Origin: Enoplolaimus lenunculus
Lineage: Eukaryota; Nematoda; Enoplea; Enoplida; Thoracostomopsidae
Assembly: GCA_030248215.1 (NCBI GenBank)
Contig: JASANG010001639.1
Location: 161,501 to 225,500, forward strand
Direction: 5' to 3'
DNA length: 64,000 nucleotides
Numbering within the stretch: the first letter of the stretch is position 1; the number at the start of each line of letters is the position of its first letter. The translations under genes were made by a program, and so were the position numbers. The notes under the pieces were generated by a model, which saw nothing but the letters and a program-made list of their open reading frames with translations, was not told the origin of the DNA and did no database searches. Below are positions 1-10,764 of this stretch, piece after piece.

Positions 1-192
1 GAGGGTAGTAAGTTCGCGGACAAAACTGCTGAAAGGTTACGGGTTAATGAAAAGATTAATTAAATGCGATTAGGTTTATGCTTAGGCTTTCTTAGGTTTC
101 ATTTTTAGGATCGGATTACGGTTACATTTAGGAAAATATTAATCAACACTGAACAGTATAATTTTGGCAGTTTTATAGTAGTGCTGAACCCA

Positions 193-425
193 GCAGCGGA
201 TTCCAGAATTTCTGCCGGGAGCTGCGGAGTGGCAAATGTTATGAAACGCAAAAATTGTAAAGTAGAAACATTATCATTTTATCACCAAAAAATTTTCTGA
301 TTGGCAAAACTGTAAGGTAAAGACCTTATCATTTTATCACAAAAAATTTTCTGATTGGCAAAACTGTAAGGTAAAGACCTTATCATTTTATCACACAAAA
401 ATTTCTGAGGAAAAAAAGTAGGGTC
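193..425. repeat. Family D repeat with 58-bp tandem units
   Basis: Begins with an AGCGGATTCCAGAATTTCTG end shared in part with the copies near 5.1 and 8.1 kb. Inside, a unit of about 58 bp (containing TAAGGTAAAGACCTTATC and ATTTTATCAC) is repeated nearly three times between about 246 and 405. This looks like a non-autonomous DNA element whose core has expanded in tandem. No coding capacity is seen, and the right end is not clear. Confidence 0.5.
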
Positions 426-1316
426 TGGTATTTTGTGAAATTAAAATAAGTTCCAGTAAGAGCCTAAGCTTCTAAGAAAATTTTCAAACTTCTCTTTCCT
501 TACTCAGTCAAAAGCCTCTTGGATATATACTAATATATATCCATGTGTTCTTAAAAAATTTCCTTCATACACATTTAGACATGGGCTTGGAGTAAGGATT
601 AGAAAAAGGCTTCCCTAAGCCTAAGCCTTAATCTTAAATGTCGATAAAAGTGCACAAGAGCCTATACACATTTGATTCACCATATATTTAAAAAAACAGC
701 GCTGACGGCACAAAAACGACGACTGAGCGGAAGTTTCCTTTCATCGCCATATCTTTTCCACCCGTTCTCAGCGGTGAAAATCAACAACTGCACTGTTGGT
801 GTGGGTGGTAACAACAAAATTTGATGCTTATATGCTTATCGTCGGCAACGCGTTAGAGGGTGCTTGGTGGAACAAAGAAATAAAATGTAAAAATCATATC
901 AAGTTCGGTTTACAGTGGCGAACCGAGACATTTATATTGTTTGGGGGCCGGAGCCGTGAAAAAAAATTACTTATAATTGGGTTGTTAAGGTAAGATTGGT
1001 CAACCGTGAAAACAGCGGTTCAACAATACAGTTACGTTGCCTTACAGTAAAATGCAAATGAAACAAGGGTCTTGCGACCCCTCAGGATTTGTGTTCGTGA
1101 AGTTAACGCGTAAAATATGTAAAATGAGACTTTCGACGACCAGGGCGGGGGGTGGCCGCGTTACAGGTAGGCACGAAAACAAAAATTGCTTGTTAGAAGC
1201 TATATTTCGACAAGATACATTGACACTTGCATTCGCTGTGACCAGAACGTTATTTTTGTAAAAAAATGAGGACGCTGAACGCCTTGGTTAAGCGTACTAT
1301 ATATACACTCCCTAAA

Positions 1317-1318
<2 letters not shown>
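426..1318. other. Intergenic, decayed repeat traces
   Basis: A degraded family A remnant with CCTAAGCCTAAGCC lies near 575-640. Short ORFs at 796-993 and 1,037-1,261 have no recognisable product, no splice context and no bias that I would trust. I see no gene here. Confidence 0.5.

Positions 1319-1387
<69 letters not shown>
1319..1387. repeat. (TA)n microsatellite
   Basis: An uninterrupted run of TA dinucleotides about 69 bp long. Such runs are length-polymorphic and can extrude cruciforms. They are also collapse points in assemblies. Confidence 0.95.
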
Positions 1388-1389
<2 letters not shown>

Positions 1390-2645
1390 CTTTATCTTGC
1401 TATAGGACGTGAATATTGACCCGTAGATGCGAATGAAGATATCGGAGCCTACGGTCTAGAAATAAATTAGGTTATTACACGTACGAAATAAGTTACAAAA
1501 ACAATTTAGATTCAAAGTCTATTTAGTATATATTTCAATTTTCAAATGGTTCAAAACTCGTGTTATATATTTTCGGTAAATTTTTCAACTATTCGGCTAG
1601 AAAGCATCAACTTAAAGCTGCTAGACCCCAAAGAGTTATTTTTTGTCCGCGTCTGACAGAGATGACGCGATATGGATCCAGTAAATATTCATGAAATGAT
1701 TATTCATCATTCAAGCGGACCACTACCGAAATAAGCTTCACCGTGAACGAAATTCACTACAGAACAAGCGTGGAAAAAATCTCGATTACCACACAACGCT
1801 ATATTGCAAACCGAATGTGAACCGAACCAGTATAATACCAACTATAATACTCTCAACAAATATTGGTCTCATTTAGACAATAAATAAAACGTACCCACAA
1901 AATGTATAACCACCTGCTATCTATGGGGTCCTGTTATAGGCATAAAGCTAAAAACTGCGCCTAAATTCTAAATTCTAGCTATGTATGCGTTGAGCTACAT
2001 TTTGGCAAATTCATTGCCTGATCCAAAAACGGGACAACTCACGCCATGCGGTCCAAACAGGAGATTAAAACCAAAATTTTGTTTATTAACATTGAGTACT
2101 CAAATTGCGTTTTGGTTCTTGCTCGTTTCGCTTGCGAGTTTTTCTTTTCACTATTATATATATCGCGTCTCACCCTCGTCAGAAGTTTCCAGATTCGTCA
2201 CTGGTAAATTTTAGTGTTTCTGCTTTTGTAAAACACAAATATATGTATCTGTATATAGGCAGCGTTGTGAATTCTAAGTATATATCATTACGTTTCTATC
2301 GTAGCAGCTATATTCCTAGCCTGAAATTCTAATAAATTCCTGTAAATATGTTTTATAGATTAATGGCTGTTCTAGAGCAAGCACGACGCTGTTCGTTTAT
2401 AGTAGAGCAGTGTCAAAATGGACCTTTTAAACTGGGAACGCGGCTCGGTTGTCAGGGAGCAAGAAGCCATCCTGAAGGGCGTCCCTACGCAAGTTTTTGC
2501 TCCAGCCCCATCGCCGTAAGGCCAAAAAACAGTATTAAATAAATTGGTTCTTTGTTAGAAAGAGTTGTCTTGTCTTCAACCTAAATTACCGCGCATACTG
2601 TAACAACATGGATCTCTATAGGTTCACATATCTCCTTCAGTTTAA
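1388..2645. other. Intergenic, no gene seen
   Basis: AT-rich single-copy-looking sequence. The 2,100-2,210 stretch has the motif TTGCGTTTTGGTTCTTGCTC and a TCAGAAGTTTCCAGATTCGTC ending, seen in related form near 19.5 kb, so it is probably a decayed element of family D type. The small ORFs around 1,981-2,542 look like chance. Confidence 0.4.
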
Positions 2646-2840
2646 AGGCCTATGTAAAGATCAGGGGCGGAACGTTTTTCTGTGGGACTATAATAGAGTA
2701 ATATTAAACTTTACACTAGTTTTTTGTTTGGCGTAGGCTTAGGCTTGGACTTCGGAATATGCTCATTCTTACGCTTAGGATTAGGCTTAGGCTTAGGGAT
2801 ATGTTTATAATACTTTTCTGCCCCTGTTCTTTACATTGGA
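2646..2840 (-). mobile_element. Family A MITE with exact 8-bp target duplication
   Basis: About 195 bp. The left end reads AGGCCTATGTAAAGATCAGG and the right end is its imperfect reverse complement (CCTGTTCTTTACATTGGA). CAGTTTAA flanks it exactly on both sides (2,638-2,645 and 2,841-2,848). The core has several TTAGGC-type units (GGCTTAGGCTTAGG). Eight-base duplications with short inverted repeats are typical of hAT elements. There is no coding capacity, so it must be moved by a transposase encoded elsewhere. Confidence 0.88.
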
Positions 2841-4106
2841 CAGTTTAACTTAAGTTTGAATCAAGCTAAAGTCAACGATACTACGCACTACCGATCTACA
2901 TTAGGCTTCGGTTGGAGTTTGGACGCATATGTTCTTGTACACCGTACCATTCCGAACTCTTAGGCTCAGGCTCAGGCTCAGACCATAGGCGTAGGTTTGG
3001 AAAAACGCTTGCATATAACTTAGCGTTTACCTAAGATTGGCCTAAGCCAAAGCCTATATCTTAACCTTAAATATACGGTGGAGTATACAAGAGTCCTTGC
3101 GAAAACACCTCGAATCGACGAAGAATAAATACTGTACTTGTATATGTTCGTAATCCCAGAAACTACTAGACTATTGCAAATTTAAATATAACAAAATCAA
3201 ATTTCCGACGTTGAATTTAAATTATAAACGAATATGAGTAAAATTGAAATATTAAAAAAATGTTAAAACCTCTAAAGCAATAATATAATATTGTTCTCAC
3301 AGCGGTGTCATGCTGAGAGCGAAAAAGGTTGTGTTTACATTGGTTTCCGTTGCTATATTCGAGTCTACTTTTCCACCTTAACGTTCACCATTGGCGATAG
3401 CCGCTGTATTCTGTGCTTCAAAGTATCAGACCACGCAGACAATGCCTTCTCAGAATATAACATACTTAAATCTCTGCTAATAATTGTTTTGTTTCCGTAT
3501 AATAAGTTTTTACTGGGACGTTAATTCTAGCGGCCAATGTAAAGAACACGGGCAGAACAGTATTTTAAGCATATTCCTAAGCCTACCCATCTAAATAAAA
3601 CAGGGGAGGCCGAAAACGCACCGCGTGCCGGGTACATTCTTTTATACACAGAATTCTGCCAGTTGCATACTCTTGTTAAACTATGCAACAGCCACTCTTG
3701 ATACCACCGACCCATAGTGCAAAATGCGGCCCACCCCATAATGTTTAAGTACTAAAACCTTGGTTTAATTCGCTTACAACTGCAATAGCATTAATTTTGA
3801 TCCTTAAAAAGCACACGACCTCGTTTGCAAGCTCGTGTTAAATTACCCGTAGGCCAACTGATTTTCAACAGAAAGTTTTTAATATTTGACCAACACAGCG
3901 AATATAAAACACTATCATTTCGTTGAAATCAAATATGTTTAAAATATCTTCATTCAGCGAAACAAATATATATTATCATATATTTAATCGTCGTCTGCAT
4001 TAATATCAATTGCTTTATCTGATAAAATTTGTCGCTCGCTGCTGCTCCAAATGCAACTGTTGTTTCGCTTTTGAAACTATGCAAAAGGCGGTAGGGGTAG
4101 TATCGG
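2841..4106. other. Intergenic with truncated family A pieces
   Basis: A decayed family A core (CTCAGGCTCAGGCTCAG, CCTAAGCC) lies near 2,945-3,060. A left-end fragment (GGCCAATGTAAAGAACACGG followed by CATATTCCTAAGCC) lies at about 3,533-3,600. ORFs at 3,291-3,524 (+) and 3,527-3,739 (-) are unrecognised and probably chance. Confidence 0.4.
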
Positions 4107-4278
4107 CTCCGTAGCCAGAGCTAAAGGGGGAGGGGCTTAGCCCTCCGTCTAAAAATTTTGGCCACCCTGGAAACGGTTGACCCTGCTTGTGCAGTTCATC
4201 GAAAAGTTTTGTGAGCCCGTTCAGAAAAATATTTAGCCAATTTTAATATAGCTGGCTGAGCCAGCTACGGGTCTGCGA
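4107..4278. mobile_element. Family B MITE
   Basis: Starts CCGTAGCCAGAGC and ends GAGCCAGCTACGGG, so the ends are inverted repeats (GTAGCCAG / CTGGCTAC type). The inside has the TCTAAAAATTTTGGCC and GAAAAATATTT blocks that recur in the copies near 15.4, 18.2, 19.7 and 43.5 kb. No ORF. Confidence 0.65.
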
Positions 4279-5067
4279 TAGATAAGTTTACGGCATGTTA
4301 CATATATTCTATTAACATCAGTGTAAATTTTTGATTAATATAGTAAGTGTATAAGTACCATTGGATTACCAAAAATGGACCCACGCACGTCATTCCGCTA
4401 ACGGACAACGATCAACACGAAAAAATTTGGTGTCAAAATTTGACACTAAAATTGCGTTTGGCTTCTCGATCGCGAACTTTTGTCTTGAATATAATTCCAT
4501 AAATATATAATGATTTACTGGATATCGAGTTTGGATTAGAAAAGCCAGCAATTCTGCCGCCCCCCCCCCCCGCCCTCTTGATACACAACCCTTTCATATT
4601 TGTATAATTAACTGTAACTTTATTTTGTACACTTTTTGCATTGTTAAACTACTGTAAACGGCAAAACAACGATTTGATATCTGTTCTGTAATGTCATTTG
4701 ATTAATTAATCGTATGTTTCAATTAAACTTCGACATAAATTGCTAAAATTGACAGCATTGCGTCGCATTGCGGTTACACGGCGCATGCGTTTGCAATTAT
4801 TTTTGACTTGTTAATTTCGCCAGTTTGTTCGCAGTAGGCCTTATAATTCAAGAAGAAGAGAATAATTTTTCTAGCAACTTATTCTCAAATTAACCTGCTT
4901 TGATAGACTTTATGTCCGTAAATGCCACAGATGGCATGTTTGAAAATTGGCTTCAGTATTCTGTCCCACATTTAAGATTAAGGTTGAAGCTAAGGCAAAT
5001 ATTAAAACATTAGGCAATGGCCTTTGCCTAGGTATATGTAACAGTAACCGTTTTTTGTAAACCTAAT
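4279..5067. other. Intergenic, no gene seen
   Basis: A C-homopolymer of about 13 bases lies at 4,558-4,572. A trace of the recurrent TTGCGTTTGGCTTCTCG motif occurs at 4,453-4,470. Otherwise it is unremarkable AT-rich sequence. Confidence 0.4.
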
Positions 5068-5400
5068 CATCGGCGGGTTCAGAAATTTCTGACGGAGCGG
5101 GCAGGCTGGCAAAAGTGATGAAACTCAATTTTTGCTGTCTATATACTATATTAGTGAATATTTTGTTCGAGAAATAATTGTAAAACCTTGCCATTTTATC
5201 CAAAAAATTTTATGACAGGGTGGCGTCGAACAAGCGGCGAAATCCAGAAATTTGTAACAGGGGCAGGCTAGCAAAAGTGGTGAAACTCATTTTTTGCTCT
5301 ATATATGCTATATTAGTGAAAATTTTGCTATAGAAAAAATTGCAAGGCCTTGCCATTTTATCCAAAAAATTTTGTGACGGGGGGCGTACGTTCCCTTCAC
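5068..5400. repeat. Family D element, core duplicated
   Basis: Two tandem copies of a unit of about 160 bp (about 5,085-5,240 and 5,246-5,390). Each has CAGAAATTT, GGGCAGGCT, a GTGAAACTCA block, ATATTAGTGAA and TTGCCATTTTATCC. The segment shares its CAGAAATTTCTG start and the TTATC-rich core with the copies at 0.2 and 8.1 kb. It ends near TTTGGATCCG. Non-coding. Confidence 0.6.
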
Positions 5401-5648
5401 TCTTTGGATCCGGTAGCAAACCTAAGCCTCAGCCTAAGTCCAATCGTGTAGATGAAACTGTACACGAACTTGAAATCCCATTACTCAGTTCGCTTGAACG
5501 GAAATCTAACTGGTAATAGGTGCTACACACAATTGAGAATTGAGATTTCGGCACTTAATACTCACCAATTAAATTTTCACACCAGCGCAAACTTGTCGCC
5601 CAACAGCGTCCTATAAAGCCAGTGAATAAATCTAAGCATAGTTCTCAG

Positions 5649-5835
5649 GGCCAATGTTACTTTGAGGGGCGTAACAGTAGATTAAGCGTATTCATAAGGT
5701 TAAGCCTAAGCCTAAGCGTTGCAAAAATGAGTTCCTAAGCCTAACCCTAAACAAAAAAAAATGTAATCTAGAATCTAAACCTACTGTTTTATAGACCCAC
5801 CAGAAACCTGGACGCCCCTTAAAGTAACATGGGCC
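5649..5835 (+). mobile_element. Family A MITE, second end type, exact duplication
   Basis: 187 bp flanked by exact GTTCTCAG copies (5,641-5,648 and 5,836-5,843). The ends are GGCCAATGTTACTTTGAGG and CCCCTTAAAGTAACATGGGCC in part, a variant of the family A ends in which TTACTTT replaces TAAAGA. The core has CCTAAGCCTAAGCG and CCTAAGCCTAACCC. A long AT-rich tail lies before the right end. Confidence 0.9.
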
Positions 5836-6593
5836 GTTCTCAGCGTAAATCCCAAGCCTAAGCATAATAATGAGCGACGAATCATTGAGTCGATGAAATT
5901 TCAGATTACAAGTTGTCGATCGACCAGCCGAAGAATTGTCGAAATACCGTTTGCATCGTCCCAGCGACAACAATTAAGCGACTTGCAATTATAACCAATA
6001 AAAAATGCGCTGTACACTATACGTTTAATTAAGATACAAAGTAACGCAAAAGTAAATAGTCAAGTGAATATTGAGAAAGTTTTGAACGACATTTTAAACT
6101 GTTTCAGTAAAATGCGGTGCGTGCGCAATTTAAAGACGAGAGAAAAAAATCGACGAGATTGCAGAAAGAATGCAAAGCATGCAGACCAAAGCATCTCAAG
6201 AGCGGTGGCCAATCAAAAAAGTTCTTGACAAAGGAGGTCGAGCGATGAAAATAGTGAACAAAAATAGCTCGCGAGTGAAACGAACGAAAAGCCAAGCGCA
6301 GCTTTAGTACTTGAAATTTCATGCAAAATTTGGTTTTTAATCCCTGTTTGGGGCCTAAGCATCCGGAGTGTCGCCGTCTCCCGTTGGATCCGCCAGTGCT
6401 CAATAAAATGACGTCCCTAACTGCAACAAAATTTGTGCGATTCCTATGCGTATATTGATGCTGAGCGAAGAGAGAAAGTGTAAATTAATATTTAGTGCAA
6501 AATTATTGCAGTGGCGTTGCGAAGAAATTGTGAACTGGTGGAAGGGGGGTGGCATCGTCAAAAACGACAAAAACGAGGATATTTCACTAGAAA

Positions 6594-6774
6594 CAGTGCC
6601 GGAGCAGGACTCCCCCCAAATTCCCGGGTGGGAGCCCCCAAACTCGCGACCGAAAAGTCAGACGAATTTTAAAATTAAACCGGTTTTTGTTTCATCCGGT
6701 TAGGGTGGGGGCTCCTTTAGGGGTGGGCCCCCCAAATGGGGGCGGGGTATGAACGGTGGCTGCTCCGGCCCTGA
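6594..6774 (+). mobile_element. Family I MITE, copy 1
   Basis: The ends are CAGTGCCGGAGCAG and CTGCTCCGGCCCTGA, an imperfect inverted repeat. Inside are GC-rich blocks (GGGAGCCCCC, GGGGTGGGCCCCCC) around ACCGGTTTTTGTTTCA. A second copy lies in opposite orientation about 1 kb downstream. The overlapping 85-codon ORF at 6,446-6,703 runs into this element and is probably not a gene. Confidence 0.7.
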
Positions 6775-7622
6775 GTGGAAACGTCAAATCGTGAACGATA
6801 AGCTCGATGAAGGATTTTTGCCAAACTAAACAAATACAAATTAGTGAGCAGCCCTCTCGCACTTTAAACGTCTTTCAATACAGCTTTGAGAAATATTGTG
6901 ATGTAACCATCAATATACGTATATACGCGGAAGCTTTTACACCAATAACTCTCGGGTAAAGATGGTTTTGAAAAAAAGTTTCAAAAATTAAATAGAAACA
7001 ACTGCAAGCAAGAACGGATATATTAAACAAAGACTCACACCGACGAGACAGGCACGCGGACGAGACTGGCGCTCCTTCTTCCGTCTCTGTGAAATTTTAA
7101 GCCCATTTTGGCGAAATTTATTCAATAGAATTAAAACTATTCTATGGATAGGAAATTTTTTTATTGCTTCGTCCACGAATCGGTTTGTTGCTATTGCTAT
7201 ATACATACATATATATTATATATAATATATGTATATATTATATATAATATATATTATATATTATATATGTGTATATTATATATACAAGGAAAAAGAGAGC
7301 GAGTGAAAAGGAAAAATGAATCATTTTTTCACAAAAATTGTTAAAATACGTGGCGCCGGCCACTCAAAACAAAATATTGCACAACTCACACGCGTCTTCG
7401 AAATAACTTTAAGTAGGCCGGTTTTTAGAAAAAACCAAAGTTTTAAAAAATGTTTATTGTTTACGCTTTGTCTTTATGAAACTTTAATTAATAGCGAAAG
7501 ATCGCTGCCGAATTCAAGCAGGCAAACATCCGCGTCTTTGGCCCTCAAAATGTATCAATATCGAAGCTTTGTATTAAAGATTTAGGATAGAAATTGCGTT
7601 TGGTTTATATCACGTGATCGCG
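6775..7622. other. Intergenic with an AT palindrome
   Basis: Between 7,195 and 7,285 the sequence is almost entirely TATATAATATA-type blocks that are self-complementary and could form long hairpins. ORFs at 7,144-7,344 and 7,316-7,585 overlap this simple sequence. No gene is supported. Confidence 0.45.
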
Positions 7623-7815
7623 TCAGGGCCGGAGCAGCCACCCCCCCATACCCCCATATGGGGGGTCCCCACCCCTAAAGGCGCCAATCCCTAACCGGTT
7701 GAAACAAAAACCATTTAAGTTTTAAAATGCGCCTGGCTTCTCGCTCGCTTCACTCGTGAGTTTGGGGCCCCCCCTGGAACTTTGCGGGAGCCGCTACCCT
7801 GCCTGCTCAGACACT
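7623..7815 (-). mobile_element. Family I MITE, copy 2 (inverted)
   Basis: Starts TCAGGGCCGGAGCAGCCACC, the reverse complement of the right end of copy 1. It shares the GGGGGGTCCCCACCCCTAAA and AACCGGTTGAAACAAAAACC blocks with copy 1. The second half has gained a GCTTCTCGCTCGCTTCACTC stretch found in other repeats of the window, so it may be a composite. Confidence 0.65.
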
Positions 7816-7971
7816 GGATCCCGTTGTAAGAAATTTGTGAATCCACCACTGCTAAAGCTAAGGTTGGAATTTTGATGGAAGTCCGCAATGCATGGAACAC
7901 CGGAAATCGCGTTTTCCACATCCGGTCAGCATAACTTATTTCAGCAACTACATTTTAGCCGTTTGCAAAAG

Positions 7972-8452
7972 GTGCCCATGTAAAGATTAGGGGCGGAACG
8001 TTTTTCTGCGTTACTGCAATAGAGTAAAGCTTAAGCTTTACAGTAATTTTTTTGCTTAAGCTTAGGCACTAGCGGATTTAAACGGGGTTCGGGGTGGGGG
8101 GCGTACGCCCCCCTGTCACAATTTTTTGTGATACAATGGTAAGAACGCAACTTACAATTTCCCCCTCAAAACTTTTTTTGTAAAAAAATACAATTTTTAC
8201 CATCAAAAAATTTTTTGCTATAAAACGATAAGGTCTCTACATTACAGTTTTTTTCCTAAACATTTTGGTGATAAAATGATAAGGTCATTCTTACCTTACG
8301 ATTTTTGCGTTTAGTAACATTTGTTTACCCGCCTCCCCGTCAAAAATTTTTAGATCCGCTTCAGGGCTTAGGTGAAGTTCACGCTTAGGTTTAAACTAAG
8401 GACGCAGGAATATCCTTATACTGCTGTTACGGCCCTATTCTTTACATTGGCC
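7972..8452 (-). mobile_element. Family A MITE split by a family D insertion
   Basis: The left half (GCCCATGTAAAGATTAGGGG to GCTTAGGC) ends near 8,065. The right half (GGCTTAGG onward to TTCTTTACATTGGCCA) resumes near 8,367. Removing the middle gives a family A element of usual size. The family A copy is therefore older than the insertion. Confidence 0.75.
8066..8366. mobile_element. Family D element nested in family A
   Basis: The ends are CACTAGCGGATTTAAACGG and TAGATCCGCTTCAG, imperfect inverted repeats. The inside carries the TGATAAAATGATAAGGTC blocks seen inverted at 246-405. GCTTAGG occurs on both sides and may be a target duplication, but the host motif is itself repetitive, so this is uncertain. 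Confidence 0.7.
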
Positions 8453-8638
8453 ACATATTAACGCACTCCACCGTGTTGATGCGTCAAACATCAGAAAACT
8501 GTGAAAATTGAAAATGGTTAACACCAAAAAAAACGAAAATCGGAAAATGCTTAAACGATCATCTTTGCATCGGTTTCAAATTGCATTGCTCATACATTAA
8601 CAATACTGCATAAACAAATATTCAACGTCCTTTTTTTT

Positions 8639-8755
8639 GGTTTTATATAACCAATCAGCATTAAGCACGGTTTATATAACCAATCAGCATTAAGCACGGT
8701 TTATATAACCAATCAGCGTTAAGCACGGTTTATATAACCAATCAGCATTAAGCAC
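8639..8755. repeat. Four tandem 29-bp units with TATA and CCAAT motifs
   Basis: Four head-to-tail units at 8,639-8,668, 8,669-8,697, 8,698-8,726 and 8,727-8,755. Each contains TTTATATAACCAATCAGC then TTAAGCAC. Units differ by one inserted T and one A/G change. Every unit has a TATATAA string next to CCAAT. No recognisable gene follows within about 1 kb on either strand. Confidence 0.95.
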
Positions 8756-8944
8756 AAAGATTTTACACTCGGCCGCCGGTGGGGGGATGCAACACTCATC
8801 GCCGCTGGATTCGCCTTTGAGCGTACCCAAAAGCTAAACAAGTGAAAAAACTGAATACTTTGCAAAAAGACAAACTTATACGTAGTAACTGTAAATATTT
8901 TCATTGACCCATTCCTTTATTTATAGTATTCTCTATATGATCTG
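8756..8944. other. Short spacer after the tandem array
   Basis: Contains a GC-rich patch (CGGCCGCCGGTGGGGGG) and CGCCGCTGGATTCGCC, which resembles a decayed family D end. No gene is seen. Confidence 0.35.
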
Positions 8945-9052
8945 AGCTTATACCTAAACCTAAGCTGAAGCAAAAAATTCGACTAAAGCTTAAGATTACG
9001 CTATTGCAGTCCCGCCGACAAACGTTCCGCCTCTAATCTTTTTGCATGGGCC
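8945..9052 (+). mobile_element. Right half of a family A MITE
   Basis: Only the right part is present: CCTAAACCTAAGC, the AAAAAATTCGACTAAAGCTT block, then ACGTTCCGCC and GCATGGGCC. The left end is missing, so this is a truncated or deleted copy. Confidence 0.7.
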
Positions 9053-9671
9053 AAAGATTGAATTAAACTATTTTCAAAACTGTCGACGTTTCATTTCCGT
9101 TTAATTTTTAATGCATCCATAAACCAAGTGTACAACAAAACTGGTTTGGTTTGAAGAAAACCTAAAAATTAATAAATTAATTAATAAATTACTAAAACGC
9201 AACCCACGTGGCATAATTCTGAAAACCTGCACGCGGTGGCATACCTCTCACTCTCACGTTTTTAAGGAATTGGCAAAAATTCTGGAAAGGTTATTGGAAA
9301 AAAATTCTAAAAAACATTTAGAATACGACTGTTTGGGCAAATGATTTTCAGAGTTCTCGTCTCGATGGGAAAAAGGCCCATAAACGGCACACAAACAAAC
9401 ACATTTTTAACCCCAGTTGGCGTTTTGTCATACAAAATATTTGCCGCAAACCCTATCGCTCTGTCATCAACACAGAAACATTGGAAGACGCACAGGGCCA
9501 GGATTTGATTTCGGAAGGGTATTATCTCATACAAATAAGCATTCTGTGATAGATTATGCCGAAAGAGAAAATTTTATTGACCTTTAAGATCCAGAAGGTT
9601 AGGTTATTCTATAGGGTTTTTGTCTCTCTACGAGTTTCGGAGCGGTTATTTCTCCTTGTTTGCGTGCGCTC
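9053..9671. other. Intergenic, no gene seen
   Basis: AT-rich. The 75-codon minus-strand ORF at 9,307-9,534 is unrecognised, and I do not call it. Confidence 0.35.
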
Positions 9672-9679
9672 TTGAGAAA

Positions 9680-9880
9680 GGTCAATGTTACTTTAAGGGG
9701 CGTAACAGTAGATTAAGCGTATTCGTAAACCTAAGCCTAAGCCTAAGCGTTGCAAAAATGTGTTCCTAAGCCTAAGCCTAAACCTAAAACTAAGCAAAAA
9801 CAAATGTAATCTAGAAACTACACCTACTCTTTTACAGACCCACCAGAATCCTGGACGTCCCTAAAAGTAACATGGGGGCC
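9680..9880 (+). mobile_element. Family A MITE, second end type
   Basis: The ends are GGTCAATGTTACTTTAAGG and AAAGTAACATGGGGGCC. Flanks TTGAGAAA (9,672-9,679) and CTGAGAAA (9,881-9,888) match at seven of eight positions. The core has a run of CCTAAG units. It closely resembles the copy at 5,649. Confidence 0.85.
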
Positions 9881-10134
9881 CTGAGAAACATAAATATGAC
9901 GAGAGTACAATTTTTCTTTAAAATTTTTGAATTCAAAGCATAAATATTTGTAAATTCAAAAAAATAGAAGAAAAACAACTCATAAAATGTGTGCTGAAAA
10001 CAAAATAAAAATACATACACGTGATTCGTCTTTTTATTTATTGCTGTTGAAATATTGATTGGGCATTGTGAAAACGCTCAATCTGCGACATCAGCTGTTG
10101 TTGCTTGCGGGCATGTGACCAAGATGAAGCCAGG

Positions 10135-10505
10135 GCGTTCAGCGCCGCGTTAAAAATTTTTGATTTGCCTAGAAAATTTTTTTTCAACCTGGCTTGTAAG
10201 TCAATAAATATCCTTGTATGTCCCTCCTGAAAAATGTTGGACAGTGTAAAGAACAGGGGCGGAACAGCATTATATGCATATTCCTACACCTAAGCCTAAG
10301 CCTAAAAGCCTAAGCCTAAGCTTTAGAATGAGTATATTCCTAAGCCTATGTGTAAGCCTAAGCCTAAGCCAATCAAAAACAATAGTCTAATGCTTAAGCT
10401 TATTCTATTCTAGTCCCCCAGAAAAACGTTCCGCCCCTGATCTTTTCATGGGCCAAAATGTGGAACCCCCATTACAAGGTGAGCTGGCTATGGGTCTGTG
10501 TTGGT
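10135..10505 (-). mobile_element. Family B MITE interrupted by family A
   Basis: The left piece (10,135-10,238) has AAAAATTTTTGATTTGCC, CTGGCTTGTAAG and GTATGTCCCTCCTGAAA. The right piece (10,455-10,505) has CCCCCATTACAAGGTGAGCT and GGCTATGGG. Joined, they match the family B copy at 15.4 kb. This fixes the order: B first, then A. Confidence 0.75.
10239..10454 (+). mobile_element. Family A MITE nested in family B
   Basis: 216 bp flanked by AAAATGTT (10,231-10,238) and AAAATGTG (10,455-10,462), seven of eight matching. It starts GGACAGTGTAAAGAACAGGG and ends CCCCTGATCTTTTCATGGGCC in part. It has two blocks of CCTAAG repeats separated by a GAATGAGTATATTC spacer. Confidence 0.87.
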
Positions 10506-10764
10506 GAGTGGGATGGCAAACGTGTTACGAAAATACAGAACCAGAATAACAACAATACCTCCCAGCAGGAGTTAAACTGAAATTTCTAGATCCGCAACTA
10601 CACCAAACTCACTATTTCTGGTGACGAGAAGCGATGAGACCACTTTTGACGATAACACAGAATCAAAATAGCGATCCATGGACACTACAACCAGGCCATG
10701 TCTCCAAGAAAACCTAAGACTATTTTTGGTATCGAAAGGGCCTTCAGCGGTGAACCATATCTTG
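10506..10764. other. Short spacer
   Basis: Contains AGATCCGCAACTACACCAAA, like a family D-type end. No gene is seen. Confidence 0.3.

Noticed and set aside
246-405. CRISPR-like array
   Set aside because: The 58-bp units are contiguous without variable spacers and lie in a family D transposon-like element of an animal genome.
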